Positions 53,279 through 62,371 of a stretch of 64,000 nt of DNA are shown piece after piece. The position numbers and the translations under genes are program-made. Position 1 is the stretch's first letter. Each line of letters opens with the position of its first letter. A model generated the notes under the pieces. The model was given only the letters and a program-made list of their open reading frames with translations, was not told the origin of the DNA and did no database searches. The DNA is from Jatrophihabitans sp. (lineage in GTDB: Bacteria > Actinomycetota > Actinomycetes > Mycobacteriales > Jatrophihabitantaceae): positions 1-64,000 of the forward strand of contig DASVQQ010000026.1 of assembly GCA_036389035.1 (NCBI GenBank), read 5' to 3'.

Positions 53279-53617
53279 TCAGCCCGGCGGCCAGCCCAGG
53301 TCGCGCCCGCCGAGCACATGGGCGTGCGCGTGAAAGACCGACTGGCCGGCCGCCGCGCCGGTGTTGAACACCGTCCGGTAGGCCGACAGGCCCAGATGCC
53401 GGGCCACCGCGCCGATGCCGGCGACCACCGCCGCCGCGACCGCCGGGTCGGAGCCCAGCTCACCGATGTCGGCCAGGTGCCGCTTGGGCACCACCAGGAC
53501 GTGCACCGGCGCCTTCGGCCCGATGTCCTCGAAGGCCAGCCAGTCGGCGCCGGAGAGCACCACGGTGGCCGGCACCTCGCCGGCGACGATCTTGCAGAAC
53601 AGGCAGTCTTCGACCAT
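53279..53617 (-). CDS. HIT-family nucleotide hydrolase
   Basis: ATG 53617 starts MVEDCLFCKIVAGEVPATVV. The HIT motif is HAHAHVLGG near residue 97, with a zinc-like CxxC at the front. The length (112 aa) is typical. These enzymes act on adenosine or guanosine phosphoramidates. The 16 extra codons of the longest frame are not conserved. Confidence 0.95.
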   Translation of the reverse strand: MVEDCLFCKIVAGEVPATVVLSGADWLAFEDIGPKAPVHVLVVPKRHLADIGELGSDPAVAAAVVAGIGAVARHLGLSAYRTVFNTGAAAGQSVFHAHAHVLGGRDLGWPPG

Positions 53618-53669
53618 GGGCAAGACGCTAGCGCGAGCGCCCGACCGCGTTGGGCTCAGCCCCACCGGC

Positions 53670-54401
53670 TCAGCCCCACCGGCCCAGTGCCACCGACAGC
53701 ACCGCCAGCGCGGCGGCGCCGGCGGTCGAGGTCCGCAGCACCTCCGCCCCCAACCGCACCGGCCGACCGCCGCGGCCGGTGAACAGCGCCAACTCGTCCG
53801 GCGTCAGGCCGCCCTCGGGACCCACCACCAGCAGCAGCTCGCCGCCGGCCGGAACGCTGAGACGGCTCAGCGGCTCATCCGCCTCCTCGTGCAGCAGCAG
53901 CGCCAACCCGGCGGCAGCGACCCGGTCGGCCACCTGGTCGCTGCCGGCCAGTTCCGACACCTCGGGAATCCGGGCCCGGCGGCTCTGCTTGGCCGCCGCC
54001 TGCGCCGCCCGCTGCCACTTGGCCAGGCCCTTGGCCACCCGGTCACCCTTCCACTGGCCGATCGAGCGGGCAGCCGACCACGGCACGATCTCGTCCACGC
54101 CCAGCTCGGTCAGCAACTCCACCGCCAGCTCGGCCCGCTCGCCCTTGGGCAGCGCCTGCACCACCACCAGCCGCGGCTCAGCAGGGGGCAGCGAGGTGCG
54201 CGACAGCACCTGGAACACCACCCGGTCAGAGCTCACCTGGCTGGCCCGGACCTCGGCCAAGCCACCGCGGCCATCGGCCAGCAGCGCCTGCTCCCCCACC
54301 GCCAGCCGCTTCACCGTGGCCGCGTGATGAGCCTCCGCGCCGCTCAGCACGATGGTGTCGCCGTCGCCGAGCCCGGGTACCAGGAACAGCGGCGGCGTCA
54401 C
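53670..54401 (-). CDS. rsmE: 16S rRNA m3U1498 methyltransferase
   Basis: GTG 54401 gives MTPPLFLVPGLGDGDTIVLS, and the longer frame overlaps dnaJ. The PUA-like N-terminal domain is followed by a SPOUT knot with LLLVVGPEGGLTPDELALF and RLGAEVLRTSTAGAAALAVL. It methylates U1498 of 16S rRNA using SAM. It follows dnaJ by 16 bp. Confidence 0.95.
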   Translation of the reverse strand: MTPPLFLVPGLGDGDTIVLSGAEAHHAATVKRLAVGEQALLADGRGGLAEVRASQVSSDRVVFQVLSRTSLPPAEPRLVVVQALPKGERAELAVELLTELGVDEIVPWSAARSIGQWKGDRVAKGLAKWQRAAQAAAKQSRRARIPEVSELAGSDQVADRVAAAGLALLLHEEADEPLSRLSVPAGGELLLVVGPEGGLTPDELALFTGRGGRPVRLGAEVLRTSTAGAAALAVLSVALGRWG

Positions 54402-54417
54402 GGCGCGGACGGCCGGC

Positions 54418-55557
54418 TCAGCGGGTGCCGAAGGCGTCGCGGACCTTGGAGAACAGCCCGCCGCGGTTGCCGCCCATGCCGATGTCCTCGTTGCGCAACT
54501 CGGCGAGCTCGCGCAGCAGCTTCTCCTGCGCGTCATCGAGCCGGGTCGGGGTGCGCACCTCGACGTGGACGTGCAGGTCGCCCCGGGTGGTGCTGCGCAA
54601 CCGGGGCACTCCCTTGCCACGCAGCGTGATCACCGCTCCGGACTGCGTCCCGGGCCGGATCTCGACCCGCTCCTCGCCGTCCAGGGTGGTCAGGGTCAGC
54701 TCGGTGCCCAGCGCCGCGGCGGTCATCGGCACCGCCAGCGTGCAGTGCAGGTCCGAGCCCTCGCGGGTGAAGGTCTCGTGCGGCTGCTCGGTGACCTCGA
54801 TGTAGAGGTCACCGGCGGGACCGCCGCCCGGGCCGACCTCGCCCTGGCCGGTCATCCGGATCCGCATGCCGTCCTCGATGCCGCCCGGGACGTCGACCGA
54901 GATGGTCCGGCGGGCCCGCACCCGGCCCTCGCCGGAACAGCTCAGGCAGGGTGACGGGATCTGCTGGCCGGTGCCGCCGCAGGTCGGGCAGGACCGGCTG
55001 GTCATCACCGGCCCGAGCAGCGAGCGCTGCATCGACTGGACCTCGCCCCGGCCACCGCAGGTGTCACAGGTCCGCGGCCGGGTTCCCGGGGCGCAGCCGT
55101 CGCCATGGCAGGTCTGGCAGGTGACCGCCGTCTCGACGGCGATGTCCTTCTGCACGCCGAAGGCCATGTCGGCCATGCTCAGCTCGATCCGGAGCAGCGC
55201 GTCAGCACCCTGGCGCACCCGGCTGCGCGGGCCGCGGGCGCCGCCGGCCGCACCCCCGAAGAAGGTCTCGAAGATGTCGCCGAAGCCGCCGAAACCGGCC
55301 CCGAACGGGTTGCCGTTGCCCGCGCCGGCGGTGGCCAGCGGGTCACCGCCCAGGTCGACGATCCGGCGCTTCTCCGGGTCCGACAGCACCTCGTAGGCGG
55401 TGGTGACCTCTTTGAACCGGTTCTGCGCCTGCGGGTCCGGGTTGACGTCAGGGTGCAACTCACGGGCGAGCTTGCGGTACGCGCGCTTGATCTCTTCTGC
55501 CGTCGCGTCGCTGCCGACGTTGAGCATCCCGTAGTAATTCCGGACGGTACCTGCCAC
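54418..55557 (-). CDS. dnaJ: Chaperone DnaJ (DnaJ2 type)
   Basis: The J domain reads [20 protein letters not shown] with HPDVNP. A Gly/Phe region and four CxxCxGxG-type zinc repeats follow ([36 protein letters not shown]). It stimulates DnaK in protein folding. I choose GTG 55557, which has GAGGTGG upstream; the longest frame starts at GTG 55587 inside the CIRCE operator, which would be unusual. The repressor gene hrcA lies just upstream. Confidence 0.95.
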   Translation of the reverse strand: MAGTVRNYYGMLNVGSDATAEEIKRAYRKLARELHPDVNPDPQAQNRFKEVTTAYEVLSDPEKRRIVDLGGDPLATAGAGNGNPFGAGFGGFGDIFETFFGGAAGGARGPRSRVRQGADALLRIELSMADMAFGVQKDIAVETAVTCQTCHGDGCAPGTRPRTCDTCGGRGEVQSMQRSLLGPVMTSRSCPTCGGTGQQIPSPCLSCSGEGRVRARRTISVDVPGGIEDGMRIRMTGQGEVGPGGGPAGDLYIEVTEQPHETFTREGSDLHCTLAVPMTAAALGTELTLTTLDGEERVEIRPGTQSGAVITLRGKGVPRLRSTTRGDLHVHVEVRTPTRLDDAQEKLLRELAELRNEDIGMGGNRGGLFSKVRDAFGTR

Positions 55558-55581
55558 CGGTGCATCCACCTCAGTCTCTAC

Positions 55582-55606
55582 TGGCACTCAGCAACCCTGA
55601 GTGCCA
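55582..55606. promoter_or_regulatory. CIRCE operator (HrcA site)
   Basis: TGGCACTC-N9-GAGTGCCA matches the CIRCE consensus (TTAGCACTC-N9-GAGTGCTAA) with perfect 8-bp arms. It lies between hrcA and dnaJ, just before the dnaJ start, so HrcA should repress dnaJ and the genes after it under non-stress conditions. Confidence 0.9.
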
Positions 55607-55663
55607 AACACTCAGGTCGAGTGTACGGAAAAGTGCCGGCCGGCTCGCCGCGCCGGCAGCAGA

Positions 55664-56686
55664 TCAGCCCTCGGCCAGCAGATCCCCGACGTAGCGGGCC
55701 ACCGCGGCCACCCTGGCCATGGTGTGGGCGTAGTCCATCCGGCGCGGCCCGAGCACTCCCACCCCGCCGAGCGACATGCCGCTGGGGCCGTAACCCGCCG
55801 ACACCACCGAGGTGGTCTGCAGCCCCTCGTAGCTGTTCTCGCCACCGATCCGCACCAGCACCTGGCCGGTGGTGCTGGACTGCTGGTCCAGCAGCCGCAG
55901 CAGCACCACCTGCTCCTCCAGGGCTTCGAGCACCGGCCGGATCGCCGGGAAGTCCAGCGAGCGCTCGGTCAGGTTCGCCGAGCCGGCCAGCACCACCCGC
56001 TCGGACGGGTGCTCGACCAAAGCCTCCAGCAGCACCGCGCTCAGGATGCCCACCAGGCCGCTCAGGTGCCCCGGCACCGCGGCGGGCAGCTCGGACACGA
56101 TCGCCGGCGCCTCGGCCAGCCGCTTGTCACGCAGCTTGGCGTTGAGGGTGGTGCGCAGCTCGGCGACGTCGTCGGGCTCGACCGGCCCGGGCAGCTCGAC
56201 GACCCGCTGCTCCACCCGTCCGGTGTCGGTGATCAGCACCAGCATCAGCCGGGACGGGCTCAGCAGCACCGTCTCCATGTGCCGGACCCGGGAGCGCGAC
56301 AGCGACGGGTACTGCACCACGGCCACGTTGCGGGTCAGCTGGGCCAGCGCCCGGACCGCGTTCTGCAGCACCCCGTCCAGATCCACCGCGGTGTCCAGGA
56401 ACTTCTCGATCGCCCGCCGCTCGGCCGCCGACAGCGGCTTCAACGAGGTCAGCCGGTCGACGAAGATCCGGTACCCGGCGTCGGTCGGCACCCGGCCGGC
56501 CGAGGTGTGCGGCTGGTGGATCAGGCCCTCGTCCTCCAGGGCCGCCATGTCGTTGCGGATCGTGGCGGGCGACACGCCCAGGTTGTGCCGGTCGACGATC
56601 GCCTTGCTGCCGACCGGCTCGTTGGTGGCGATGAAGTCCTCGACGATCGCGCGCAGCACCTCGAGTTTGCGTTCCTCTACGTTCAT
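55664..56686 (-). CDS. hrcA: Heat-inducible repressor HrcA
   Basis: The 340-residue product opens with the winged helix [40 protein letters not shown] and the [20 protein letters not shown] hallmark. A GAF-like domain completes it. HrcA binds CIRCE and is released upon heat stress. It is followed by CIRCE and dnaJ. Confidence 0.97.
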   Translation of the reverse strand: MNVEERKLEVLRAIVEDFIATNEPVGSKAIVDRHNLGVSPATIRNDMAALEDEGLIHQPHTSAGRVPTDAGYRIFVDRLTSLKPLSAAERRAIEKFLDTAVDLDGVLQNAVRALAQLTRNVAVVQYPSLSRSRVRHMETVLLSPSRLMLVLITDTGRVEQRVVELPGPVEPDDVAELRTTLNAKLRDKRLAEAPAIVSELPAAVPGHLSGLVGILSAVLLEALVEHPSERVVLAGSANLTERSLDFPAIRPVLEALEEQVVLLRLLDQQSSTTGQVLVRIGGENSYEGLQTTSVVSAGYGPSGMSLGGVGVLGPRRMDYAHTMARVAAVARYVGDLLAEG

Positions 56687-56855
56687 CTCATCGCCTCCTC
56701 ACACCGATCCGGCCTCCAGCTTAGTTGGACCGGGCCCGCCAGGGTGTGACAACCGTGCCGAGCTGCCAACACGTCACCGTCGCCGGGGTGACAACGGTTA
56801 GGGTGCACAACGGTGTTCGCGCAGAACACGCGCTCGAAAGCGGAAGGTGCGCCAC

Positions 56856-57173
56856 GTGATCTTCAAGGCGGTACGGGACAGCAGGCCCTACCCCGACCAC
56901 AAGTTGTCCACCCGCGACTGGGCGAACGTCGCGCCCAGGCCGGTGCGACTGGACGAGCTGACCACCACCAAGCGCGAGTTGGCGCTGGACAAGCTGCTCG
57001 ACGAGGACTCCACCTTCTACGGCGACCTGTTCCCGCATGCCGTGCAGTGGGACGGCGAGCTCTACCTCGAGGACGGCCTGCACCGGGCGGTCCGGGCGGC
57101 CCTGCAGCAGCGGCACACCCTGCACGTCCGGGTGCTCGACCTGGACGAGCTGCGTCCCAAGAAGCGCCCCTGA
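56856..57173 (+). CDS. Conserved actinobacterial small protein (ParB-like fold suspected)
   Basis: The product is about 105 residues from GTG 56856, with GGAAGG 8 bases upstream. Landmarks are IFKAVRDSRPYPDHKLSTRD, LDELTTTKRELALDKLLDED and LEDGLHRAVRAALQQRHTLH. A DG(L)HR turn occurs in ParB-type nucleotide-binding proteins. Divergent from hrcA. The specific role is unknown. Confidence 0.75.
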   Translation: MIFKAVRDSRPYPDHKLSTRDWANVAPRPVRLDELTTTKRELALDKLLDEDSTFYGDLFPHAVQWDGELYLEDGLHRAVRAALQQRHTLHVRVLDLDELRPKKRP

Positions 57174-57188
57174 GGCCTGGGCCGGCGG

Positions 57189-58421
57189 TTACCGCTGGAG
57201 CACGTCGAGCAGGTCGCGCACCACGGCGTCGGCCAGCAGCCGGCCGCGCTGGGTGAGCACCAGCCGGCCGCGGGCCAGCGGCTCGCGCTCGGCCAGCCCC
57301 CAGCTCAGGCACTGCTCGGCGTGCCGGGTGGCCGCCCCGGGCAGGGTGTCCAGCCGCAGGCCCTGGACCATCCGCACCTGGAGCATCAGCCGCTCGGTCA
57401 GCCGGGCCCGCTCGTCCAGGGTCTCCCGGCCGGCTGCCGGGCTGCGGCCGGCGTCCAGCGCCGCGGTGTAGCGGGAGGGGTGCTTGACGTTCCACCACCG
57501 GGTGCCGCCGATGTGGCTGTGCGCGCCGGGACCCGCTCCCCACCAGTTCGCCCCGGCCCAGTACAGCTGGTTGTGACGGGACCTGGCCTCGGACGTCCGG
57601 GCCCAGTTCGACACCTCGTACCAGCTGAAGCCGCCGGCGGCCAGCGTGTCATCGGCTTGCAGGTAACGATCGGCCAGCACGTCGTCGTCCGGGGCCGGCA
57701 CCGCGCCGGAGGCAACCTTGCGAGCCAGCGCGGTGCCGTCCTCGACGATCAGGGCGTAGGCGCTGACATGGTCAGCACCCGAGCCGATCGCGGCGTCCAG
57801 TGATGCCTGCCAGTCGGTGTCGGTCTCCCCCGGCGTGCCGTAGATCAGGTCGAGGTTGACGTGGGTGAATCCCGCCGCCCGGGCCTCGGCCACCGCCTGC
57901 ACCGCCCGCTGTGGCCGGTGCTGGCGTTCCAGCACCGCCAGCACGTGCCCGACGGCTGACTGCATGCCGAGCGAAATGCGGGTGAAGCCGGCTGCCCGCA
58001 GCTTGGCCAGGTAGGCCGGCGTCACCGACTCGGGGTTGGCCTCGGTGGTGACCTCGGCGTCGGGCGCCAGCCCGAACTCCGCCCCGATCTCGGCCAGCAC
58101 CAGGCCCAGGTGCTCGGCCGGCAGCAGGGTGGGCGTGCCGCCCCCGAAGAACACCGTCGAGACCGGCGGCGCGCTGGCCGGCAACACGGTGCGGGCCAGC
58201 CTGATCTCGGCCAGCACCGTGTCGGCGTAGGAGCCCTGGCTGACCCCGGGGCCCAGTTCCTGGGCGGTGTAGGTGTTGAAGTCGCAGTAGCCGCACCGGC
58301 TCGCGCAGAACGGCACGTGCACGTAGAAGCCGAGCGGCTGGGCGCGCAGGCTCAGCAGCGCGGTCTCGGTCAGGCGACCGCTGGACGGCGCCGGATCGCC
58401 GAGCGGCAGTGCGGATGGCAT
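57189..58421 (-). CDS. hemW: Heme chaperone HemW (coproporphyrinogen-III-oxidase-like)
   Basis: The radical-SAM cluster CASRCGYCDFNTYT (CX3CX2C) is near residue 38, followed by FFGGGTPTLLPAEHLGL, TEANPESVTPAYLAKLRAAG and NLDLIYGTPGETDTDW. The HemW C-terminal domain completes it. It delivers heme to membrane enzymes. The position near hrcA is conserved in actinobacteria. Confidence 0.95.
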   Translation of the reverse strand: MPSALPLGDPAPSSGRLTETALLSLRAQPLGFYVHVPFCASRCGYCDFNTYTAQELGPGVSQGSYADTVLAEIRLARTVLPASAPPVSTVFFGGGTPTLLPAEHLGLVLAEIGAEFGLAPDAEVTTEANPESVTPAYLAKLRAAGFTRISLGMQSAVGHVLAVLERQHRPQRAVQAVAEARAAGFTHVNLDLIYGTPGETDTDWQASLDAAIGSGADHVSAYALIVEDGTALARKVASGAVPAPDDDVLADRYLQADDTLAAGGFSWYEVSNWARTSEARSRHNQLYWAGANWWGAGPGAHSHIGGTRWWNVKHPSRYTAALDAGRSPAAGRETLDERARLTERLMLQVRMVQGLRLDTLPGAATRHAEQCLSWGLAEREPLARGRLVLTQRGRLLADAVVRDLLDVLQR

Positions 58422-58534
58422 GGCACCAGTGTTGAATGCCTACAGCGCACGGCTGCACCCGACCCGCCGACAGGTGCGAAAAGCCGCTCGCCCGCGTGCT
58501 GTCCGGCGGCTACCCACCGAGGGGTTGGAGAGGT

Positions 58535-59344
58535 GTGAGCACCAGTTCAGAGGCTGCCGGCGCGAGTTCCGGAACGGTCGGCACGGTCGGATACGAGGTG
58601 GCCGAATCCGTGGCCCGGATCACCCTGGACGCCCCGCAGCGGCGCAACGCGCTATCGGCGGACCTGCTCGGCCAGCTGCGCCAGCGGCTGGACGAGGCAG
58701 CGGCGGACCCGAGGGTGCGCAGCGTGGTGCTGGGCCACACCGGCCCGGTGTTCTCCTCCGGGATGGACCTGACCACCGTGGCCGGCGTCGCCGCCGAGGA
58801 TCAGCCGATCGTGGCGTTTCCCGCGCTGCTGCAACGGCTCTGGGAATTCGACAAGCCGGTGATCGCGCAGGTCCAGGGCAAGGCGCGCGCCGGCGGCATC
58901 GGCCTGATCGCCGCCTGCGACATCGCGGTGGGCGCCGAGCACGCCGACTTCGCGTTCACCGAGGTGCGCCTGGGCCTGGTGCCTGCGGTGATCTCGGTGC
59001 CGGTGCTGCCCAGGGTGGCGCCCCGTCCGGCGCTGGAGCTGTTCCTGACCGGTGAGACCTTCGGCGCGGACCGCGCTCGCGAGATCGGCTTGCTCAACAG
59101 CGTCAGCGACGACGTCCCGGCCGAGGTGGCGCGCTACACCGCGATGCTGCGGTTGTGCGAGCCGGCGGCGCTGGCCGGCGTCAAGCAGCTGCTGCGCCGG
59201 GACCGGGGCTCGCTGTCGATGGCCGAGGAACTCGCCGAGATGAGCCGGCTGTCGGCCGGCTATTTCGCCAGCCCGCAGGCGCAGGAAGGCATCGCGGCCT
59301 TCGCCGCCAAGCGGCCGCCGTCCTGGGCGGCAGAGGCGGAGTAA
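58535..59344 (+). CDS. Enoyl-CoA hydratase/isomerase family protein
   Basis: GTG 58535 follows GGAGAGG. Crotonase motifs are ITLDAPQRRNALSADLLGQL, VFSSGMDLTTVAG (oxyanion hole), GKARAGGIGLIAACDIAVGA and FAFTEVRLGLVPAVISVPVL. It acts on acyl-CoA in fatty-acid or amino-acid breakdown. The length (269 aa) is normal. A terminator-like hairpin follows at 59377. Confidence 0.93.
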   Translation: MSTSSEAAGASSGTVGTVGYEVAESVARITLDAPQRRNALSADLLGQLRQRLDEAAADPRVRSVVLGHTGPVFSSGMDLTTVAGVAAEDQPIVAFPALLQRLWEFDKPVIAQVQGKARAGGIGLIAACDIAVGAEHADFAFTEVRLGLVPAVISVPVLPRVAPRPALELFLTGETFGADRAREIGLLNSVSDDVPAEVARYTAMLRLCEPAALAGVKQLLRRDRGSLSMAEELAEMSRLSAGYFASPQAQEGIAAFAAKRPPSWAAEAE

Positions 59345-59376
59345 ACCCGCTCACGTGCGCCTTGGCGCCGATGAAC

Positions 59377-59408
59377 GCAAAAGCGACCCGAAATGGCGCC
59401 GCTTTTGC
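59377..59408 (+). terminator. Hairpin terminator-like structure
   Basis: GCAAAAGCG and CGCTTTTGC form 9-bp arms with a 14-base loop 33 bp after the enoyl-CoA hydratase stop. The right arm ends in a short T-rich run. Confidence 0.5.
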
Positions 59409-59457
59409 TTGATTCAACGTGGCCGTTCACGTGCTTACCAGGAACTACGGTGGGTCA

Positions 59458-59528
59458 GGTCGTACCGTCCCGACCGGCGTCGGCGCATCGGCCTATTGCC
59501 ACATCGAAGTTAGTGGAACGGTACGACC
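59458..59528. repeat. 11-bp inverted repeat pair
   Basis: GGTCGTACCGT at 59458-59468 and ACGGTACGACC at 59518-59528 are perfect complements 49 bp apart, in the gap between the hydratase gene and the small acidic gene. The role is unknown. Confidence 0.55.
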
Positions 59529-59603
59529 CTTCGACTCTGATCCCAGATCCGAGCCTTGCTCTTTCAGGCAACAGACCTGGGAAGCACGCCGCGGTGTCCC
59601 AGC

Positions 59604-59801
59604 CTACTTCGACCTGCTTTCCACGAACGTCCGCACCGCATCTTCGACGCACACTTTCAGCGCATCGACCTCGTCGGAAGCCCCGCCAGGCTTGCTGGGA
59701 TCCATTTCTTCCGCAAGATATCTGCCCAAAGTCGGGAAGCCGTTCTCGGTGAGAACCTCCACCATGTTCTGAACCTGAGGATCATAGTTCCCTGAAGTCA
59801 T
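59604..59801 (-). CDS. Small acidic protein (65 aa)
   Basis: The ATG at 59801 has GAGAGGGG about 8 bases upstream, and the preceding region is A/T-rich like a promoter. The product (MTSGNYDPQVQNMVEVLTEN, then GFPTLGRYLAEEMDPSKPGG) is helical and acidic, with a C-terminal ALKVCVEDAVRTFVESRSK helix. No family is recognised. It lies between the hydratase and the AsnB-like gene, and no leader/core peptide pattern is evident. Confidence 0.6.
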   Translation of the reverse strand: MTSGNYDPQVQNMVEVLTENGFPTLGRYLAEEMDPSKPGGASDEVDALKVCVEDAVRTFVESRSK

Positions 59802-59991
59802 GTTTAAACCCCTCTCGCTTTTCGAAAGCCCCTCAACGGGGGCACCATTAAGACAACGGAACTTATTCTTTGCCCCGGGCTCCGCGGGCTTTACGCCTTA
59901 ATCCTCACTGCGGCGAAATGGCGCGTCATCCCTAAAATTGGTGAAGGTTGCGCAGCCGGCGTCGTGGGAGTTGCGGCTTAGGCCGGCTGGG

Positions 59992-60189
59992 TCAGCTACC
60001 GGCTCGCGGGTTCAAGCCGGTCGAGCCGGTGACCAGGTGCGGCCCGCTGAGGTGCGAGCCGCCTGGCCACGAGCCGGTCCGGGAGTCACCGTCGAACGCC
60101 CGGGCGGTGTAACCGATCGCCAGCAGCAGAACCAGAATGATCAGCACCAGCAACGGACGCCGACGCCAGGGCGTGCGGGGAAGTGCCAC
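59992..60189 (-). CDS. Small single-pass membrane protein (65 aa)
   Basis: The product starts MALPRTPWRRRPLLVLIILV, a basic N-terminus followed by a strong transmembrane helix to about residue 27, then a Gly/Ser-rich extracytoplasmic tail. The topology is positive-inside. No family is recognised. The 295 bp downstream of it toward the AsnB-like gene contain no other gene that I can support. Confidence 0.6.
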   Translation of the reverse strand: MALPRTPWRRRPLLVLIILVLLLAIGYTARAFDGDSRTGSWPGGSHLSGPHLVTGSTGLNPRAGS

Positions 60190-60484
60190 CGCATCAGCCT
60201 AGAGGAGCCCGCAGCACGGCGGCGCGGCCGCCGCCTTTGACAGCGCGCTCGACCCCTATCAGTCTCAAATCAGTAACTTTCAATCGAATACCTTTAATCC
60301 GGCAATGCCCAAGAAACTCCCCTGCCCTCTTCAGCAATGCTGATGAAGCATTCTTTCCGTTTTGGCCTACCGGAGGACCTGGCCGAAAGCCCCGACGCGG
60401 TGGTCCGACCACACGCCGGACGGGGGTCCATGGGGGTTCTGCACGTGCCATCCGCGAGCCAAGAAACCGACAGGAGACTGGCAG

Positions 60485-62323
60485 ATGTGTGGAATAACCG
60501 GCTGGGTGTCGTTCGACCGAGATCTGACCCGAGAAGGGGAAACCCTGGACGCGATGACGCAGACCATGGCGTGTCGAGGTCCGGACGCATCAGGTACGTG
60601 GACGGACCGCAACGCCGCCCTGGGGCACCGGAGGCTCTCGGTGATCGACCTTGTCGGTGGCGTGCAACCGATGTCGGCCCATACCCCCCATGGCGAGGTG
60701 ACGCTGGTCTTCAGCGGTGAGGTGTACAACTTCGTCGAGCTACGCGAGGAATTGACGCGCGGGGGCGAGCAGTTCACCACCGCCAGCGACACCGAGGTGA
60801 TACTGCGCGGCTACCTCCAGTGGGGCGCGGGAGTGGCCGAGCGGCTTATCGGCATGTTCGCCTTCGCGATCTGGGACGCCAGGGACCGGAAGCTGGTCAT
60901 GGTCCGCGACCGGATTGGGATCAAGCCCTTCTACTTCTACCCCACGGCCGACGGTGTGCTGTTCGGCTCGGAACCCAAGGCGATCCTGGCCAATCCAATC
61001 GCCAAGCGGGTAGTCGACATGGACGGGTTGCGTGAGGCGTTCTCCTACGCCTACAACCCGGGGAAGAATTTCTGGTCAGGAATGCGGCAGGTGGAGCCTG
61101 CCACGATCGTCACGGTGGACGAGCACGGCCTGCGCGAACGCACCTACTGGCGCTTGGAGACCCGCCCGCACACCGACGACCTCGGCGTCACGGTGAGCAG
61201 GATCCGCGAACTGCTGGACGACAGCGTCAGCCACCAACTCGTCGCCGACGTGCCGCGCTGCGTGCTGCTGTCAGGCGGCCTGGACTCGAGCACTCTCACC
61301 GCTCTGGCCGCGTCCCACCTGGGAAGCGAGCGGGTACGGACGTTCTCGGTGGACTTCAGAGGTTACGCAGACACTTTCGAGTCCAACGATTTTCAGGTCA
61401 CGGCTGATGCGCCCTACGTGCACGACGTCGCACGTCACGTGGGGTCTGACCATCTGGATATCGTGCTCGACTCGAAGGCATTGGCCGATCCCGAGGTGCG
61501 CAAGGCTGTACTGCTCGCGCGGGACATCCCGGTGAACCTCGGCGACATGGACTTCTCGCTGTACCTGATGTTCAAGGAGATCCGGAAGCGGTCGACCGTG
61601 GCCCTGTCCGGCGAGTCCTCCGATGAGATCTTCGGTGGGTACCGGCACATGCGCGTTCCGCAGATCCAGCAGGCACGCGCGTTCCCGTGGATCGCGATGA
61701 GCATAGGCCCGTTGGACAAGGACGGGACCGGGCTGCGGCCGGACCTGCTGGCCAGGCTGAGGCTGGAAGAGTACCGGCAGGACATGTACGACAAGGCGGT
61801 GGCCGAGGTCGAGCGGTCAGACTCCGACGACGACTTCGAACACCGCATGCGCATCATGCTCTACCTGCACCTGACCCGGTTCATTCGCAACCTTCTCGAC
61901 CGCAAGGACCGGTTGAGCATGGCCGTCGGGCTGGAGGTCCGGGTGCCGTTCTGCGACCACCGGCTCATCGAGTACGTGTACAACACGTCCTGGGCGATGA
62001 AGAACTACGACGGCAAGGAGAAAAGCCTGCTGCGCGGGGCCGTCAAGGACATGCTGCCGAAGTCGGTCGCGTGGCGGGCCAAGAGCGCGTACCCGTCCAC
62101 CCAGGACCCGTACTACACGCGCGAACTTCAGGAGCAGGGCAGGGAGGTCCTGTCCGATCCGAACCACGCCGTCTTCGAACTGGTGGACCGGAACTGGTTG
62201 GCCGGCGCGGTCGGTGACGACTCAGCCGTCCTGGAGAGGCTGACCCGGCTCGGCCTGGAGCGGACGCTGGATCTGGCAATGTGGCTCGACCTCTACCGTC
62301 CTGACCTGGACCTCGCGCGCTGA
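60485..62323 (+). CDS. asnB: Asparagine synthase (glutamine-hydrolysing), AsnB type
   Basis: ATG 60485 has AGGAG 9 bases upstream and gives MCGITGWVSFDRDL, with Cys2 as the glutaminase nucleophile. Also seen are GHRRLSVIDLVGGVQPM, the ATP pyrophosphatase loop VLLSGGLDSSTLTALAASHL and the synthetase GESSDEIFGGYRHM. The 612-residue length is typical of the actinobacterial AsnB branch. It converts aspartate and glutamine to asparagine, though close paralogues amidate other substrates in secondary metabolism. The 41 extra codons in the longest frame are unlikely. Confidence 0.93.
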   Translation: MCGITGWVSFDRDLTREGETLDAMTQTMACRGPDASGTWTDRNAALGHRRLSVIDLVGGVQPMSAHTPHGEVTLVFSGEVYNFVELREELTRGGEQFTTASDTEVILRGYLQWGAGVAERLIGMFAFAIWDARDRKLVMVRDRIGIKPFYFYPTADGVLFGSEPKAILANPIAKRVVDMDGLREAFSYAYNPGKNFWSGMRQVEPATIVTVDEHGLRERTYWRLETRPHTDDLGVTVSRIRELLDDSVSHQLVADVPRCVLLSGGLDSSTLTALAASHLGSERVRTFSVDFRGYADTFESNDFQVTADAPYVHDVARHVGSDHLDIVLDSKALADPEVRKAVLLARDIPVNLGDMDFSLYLMFKEIRKRSTVALSGESSDEIFGGYRHMRVPQIQQARAFPWIAMSIGPLDKDGTGLRPDLLARLRLEEYRQDMYDKAVAEVERSDSDDDFEHRMRIMLYLHLTRFIRNLLDRKDRLSMAVGLEVRVPFCDHRLIEYVYNTSWAMKNYDGKEKSLLRGAVKDMLPKSVAWRAKSAYPSTQDPYYTRELQEQGREVLSDPNHAVFELVDRNWLAGAVGDDSAVLERLTRLGLERTLDLAMWLDLYRPDLDLAR

Positions 62324-62371
62324 CACTCGCGAGCTGACGCCTTGCGAGCCAGGTGGCGTTAGGGTCGTGCC

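Noticed and set aside
59604..62323. Lasso-peptide cluster suggested by a small protein near an Asn-synthetase homologue
   Set aside because: The AsnB has the full glutaminase domain with Cys2, no B-type transglutaminase-like protease or RRE protein is present, and the small protein lacks a leader/core pattern.
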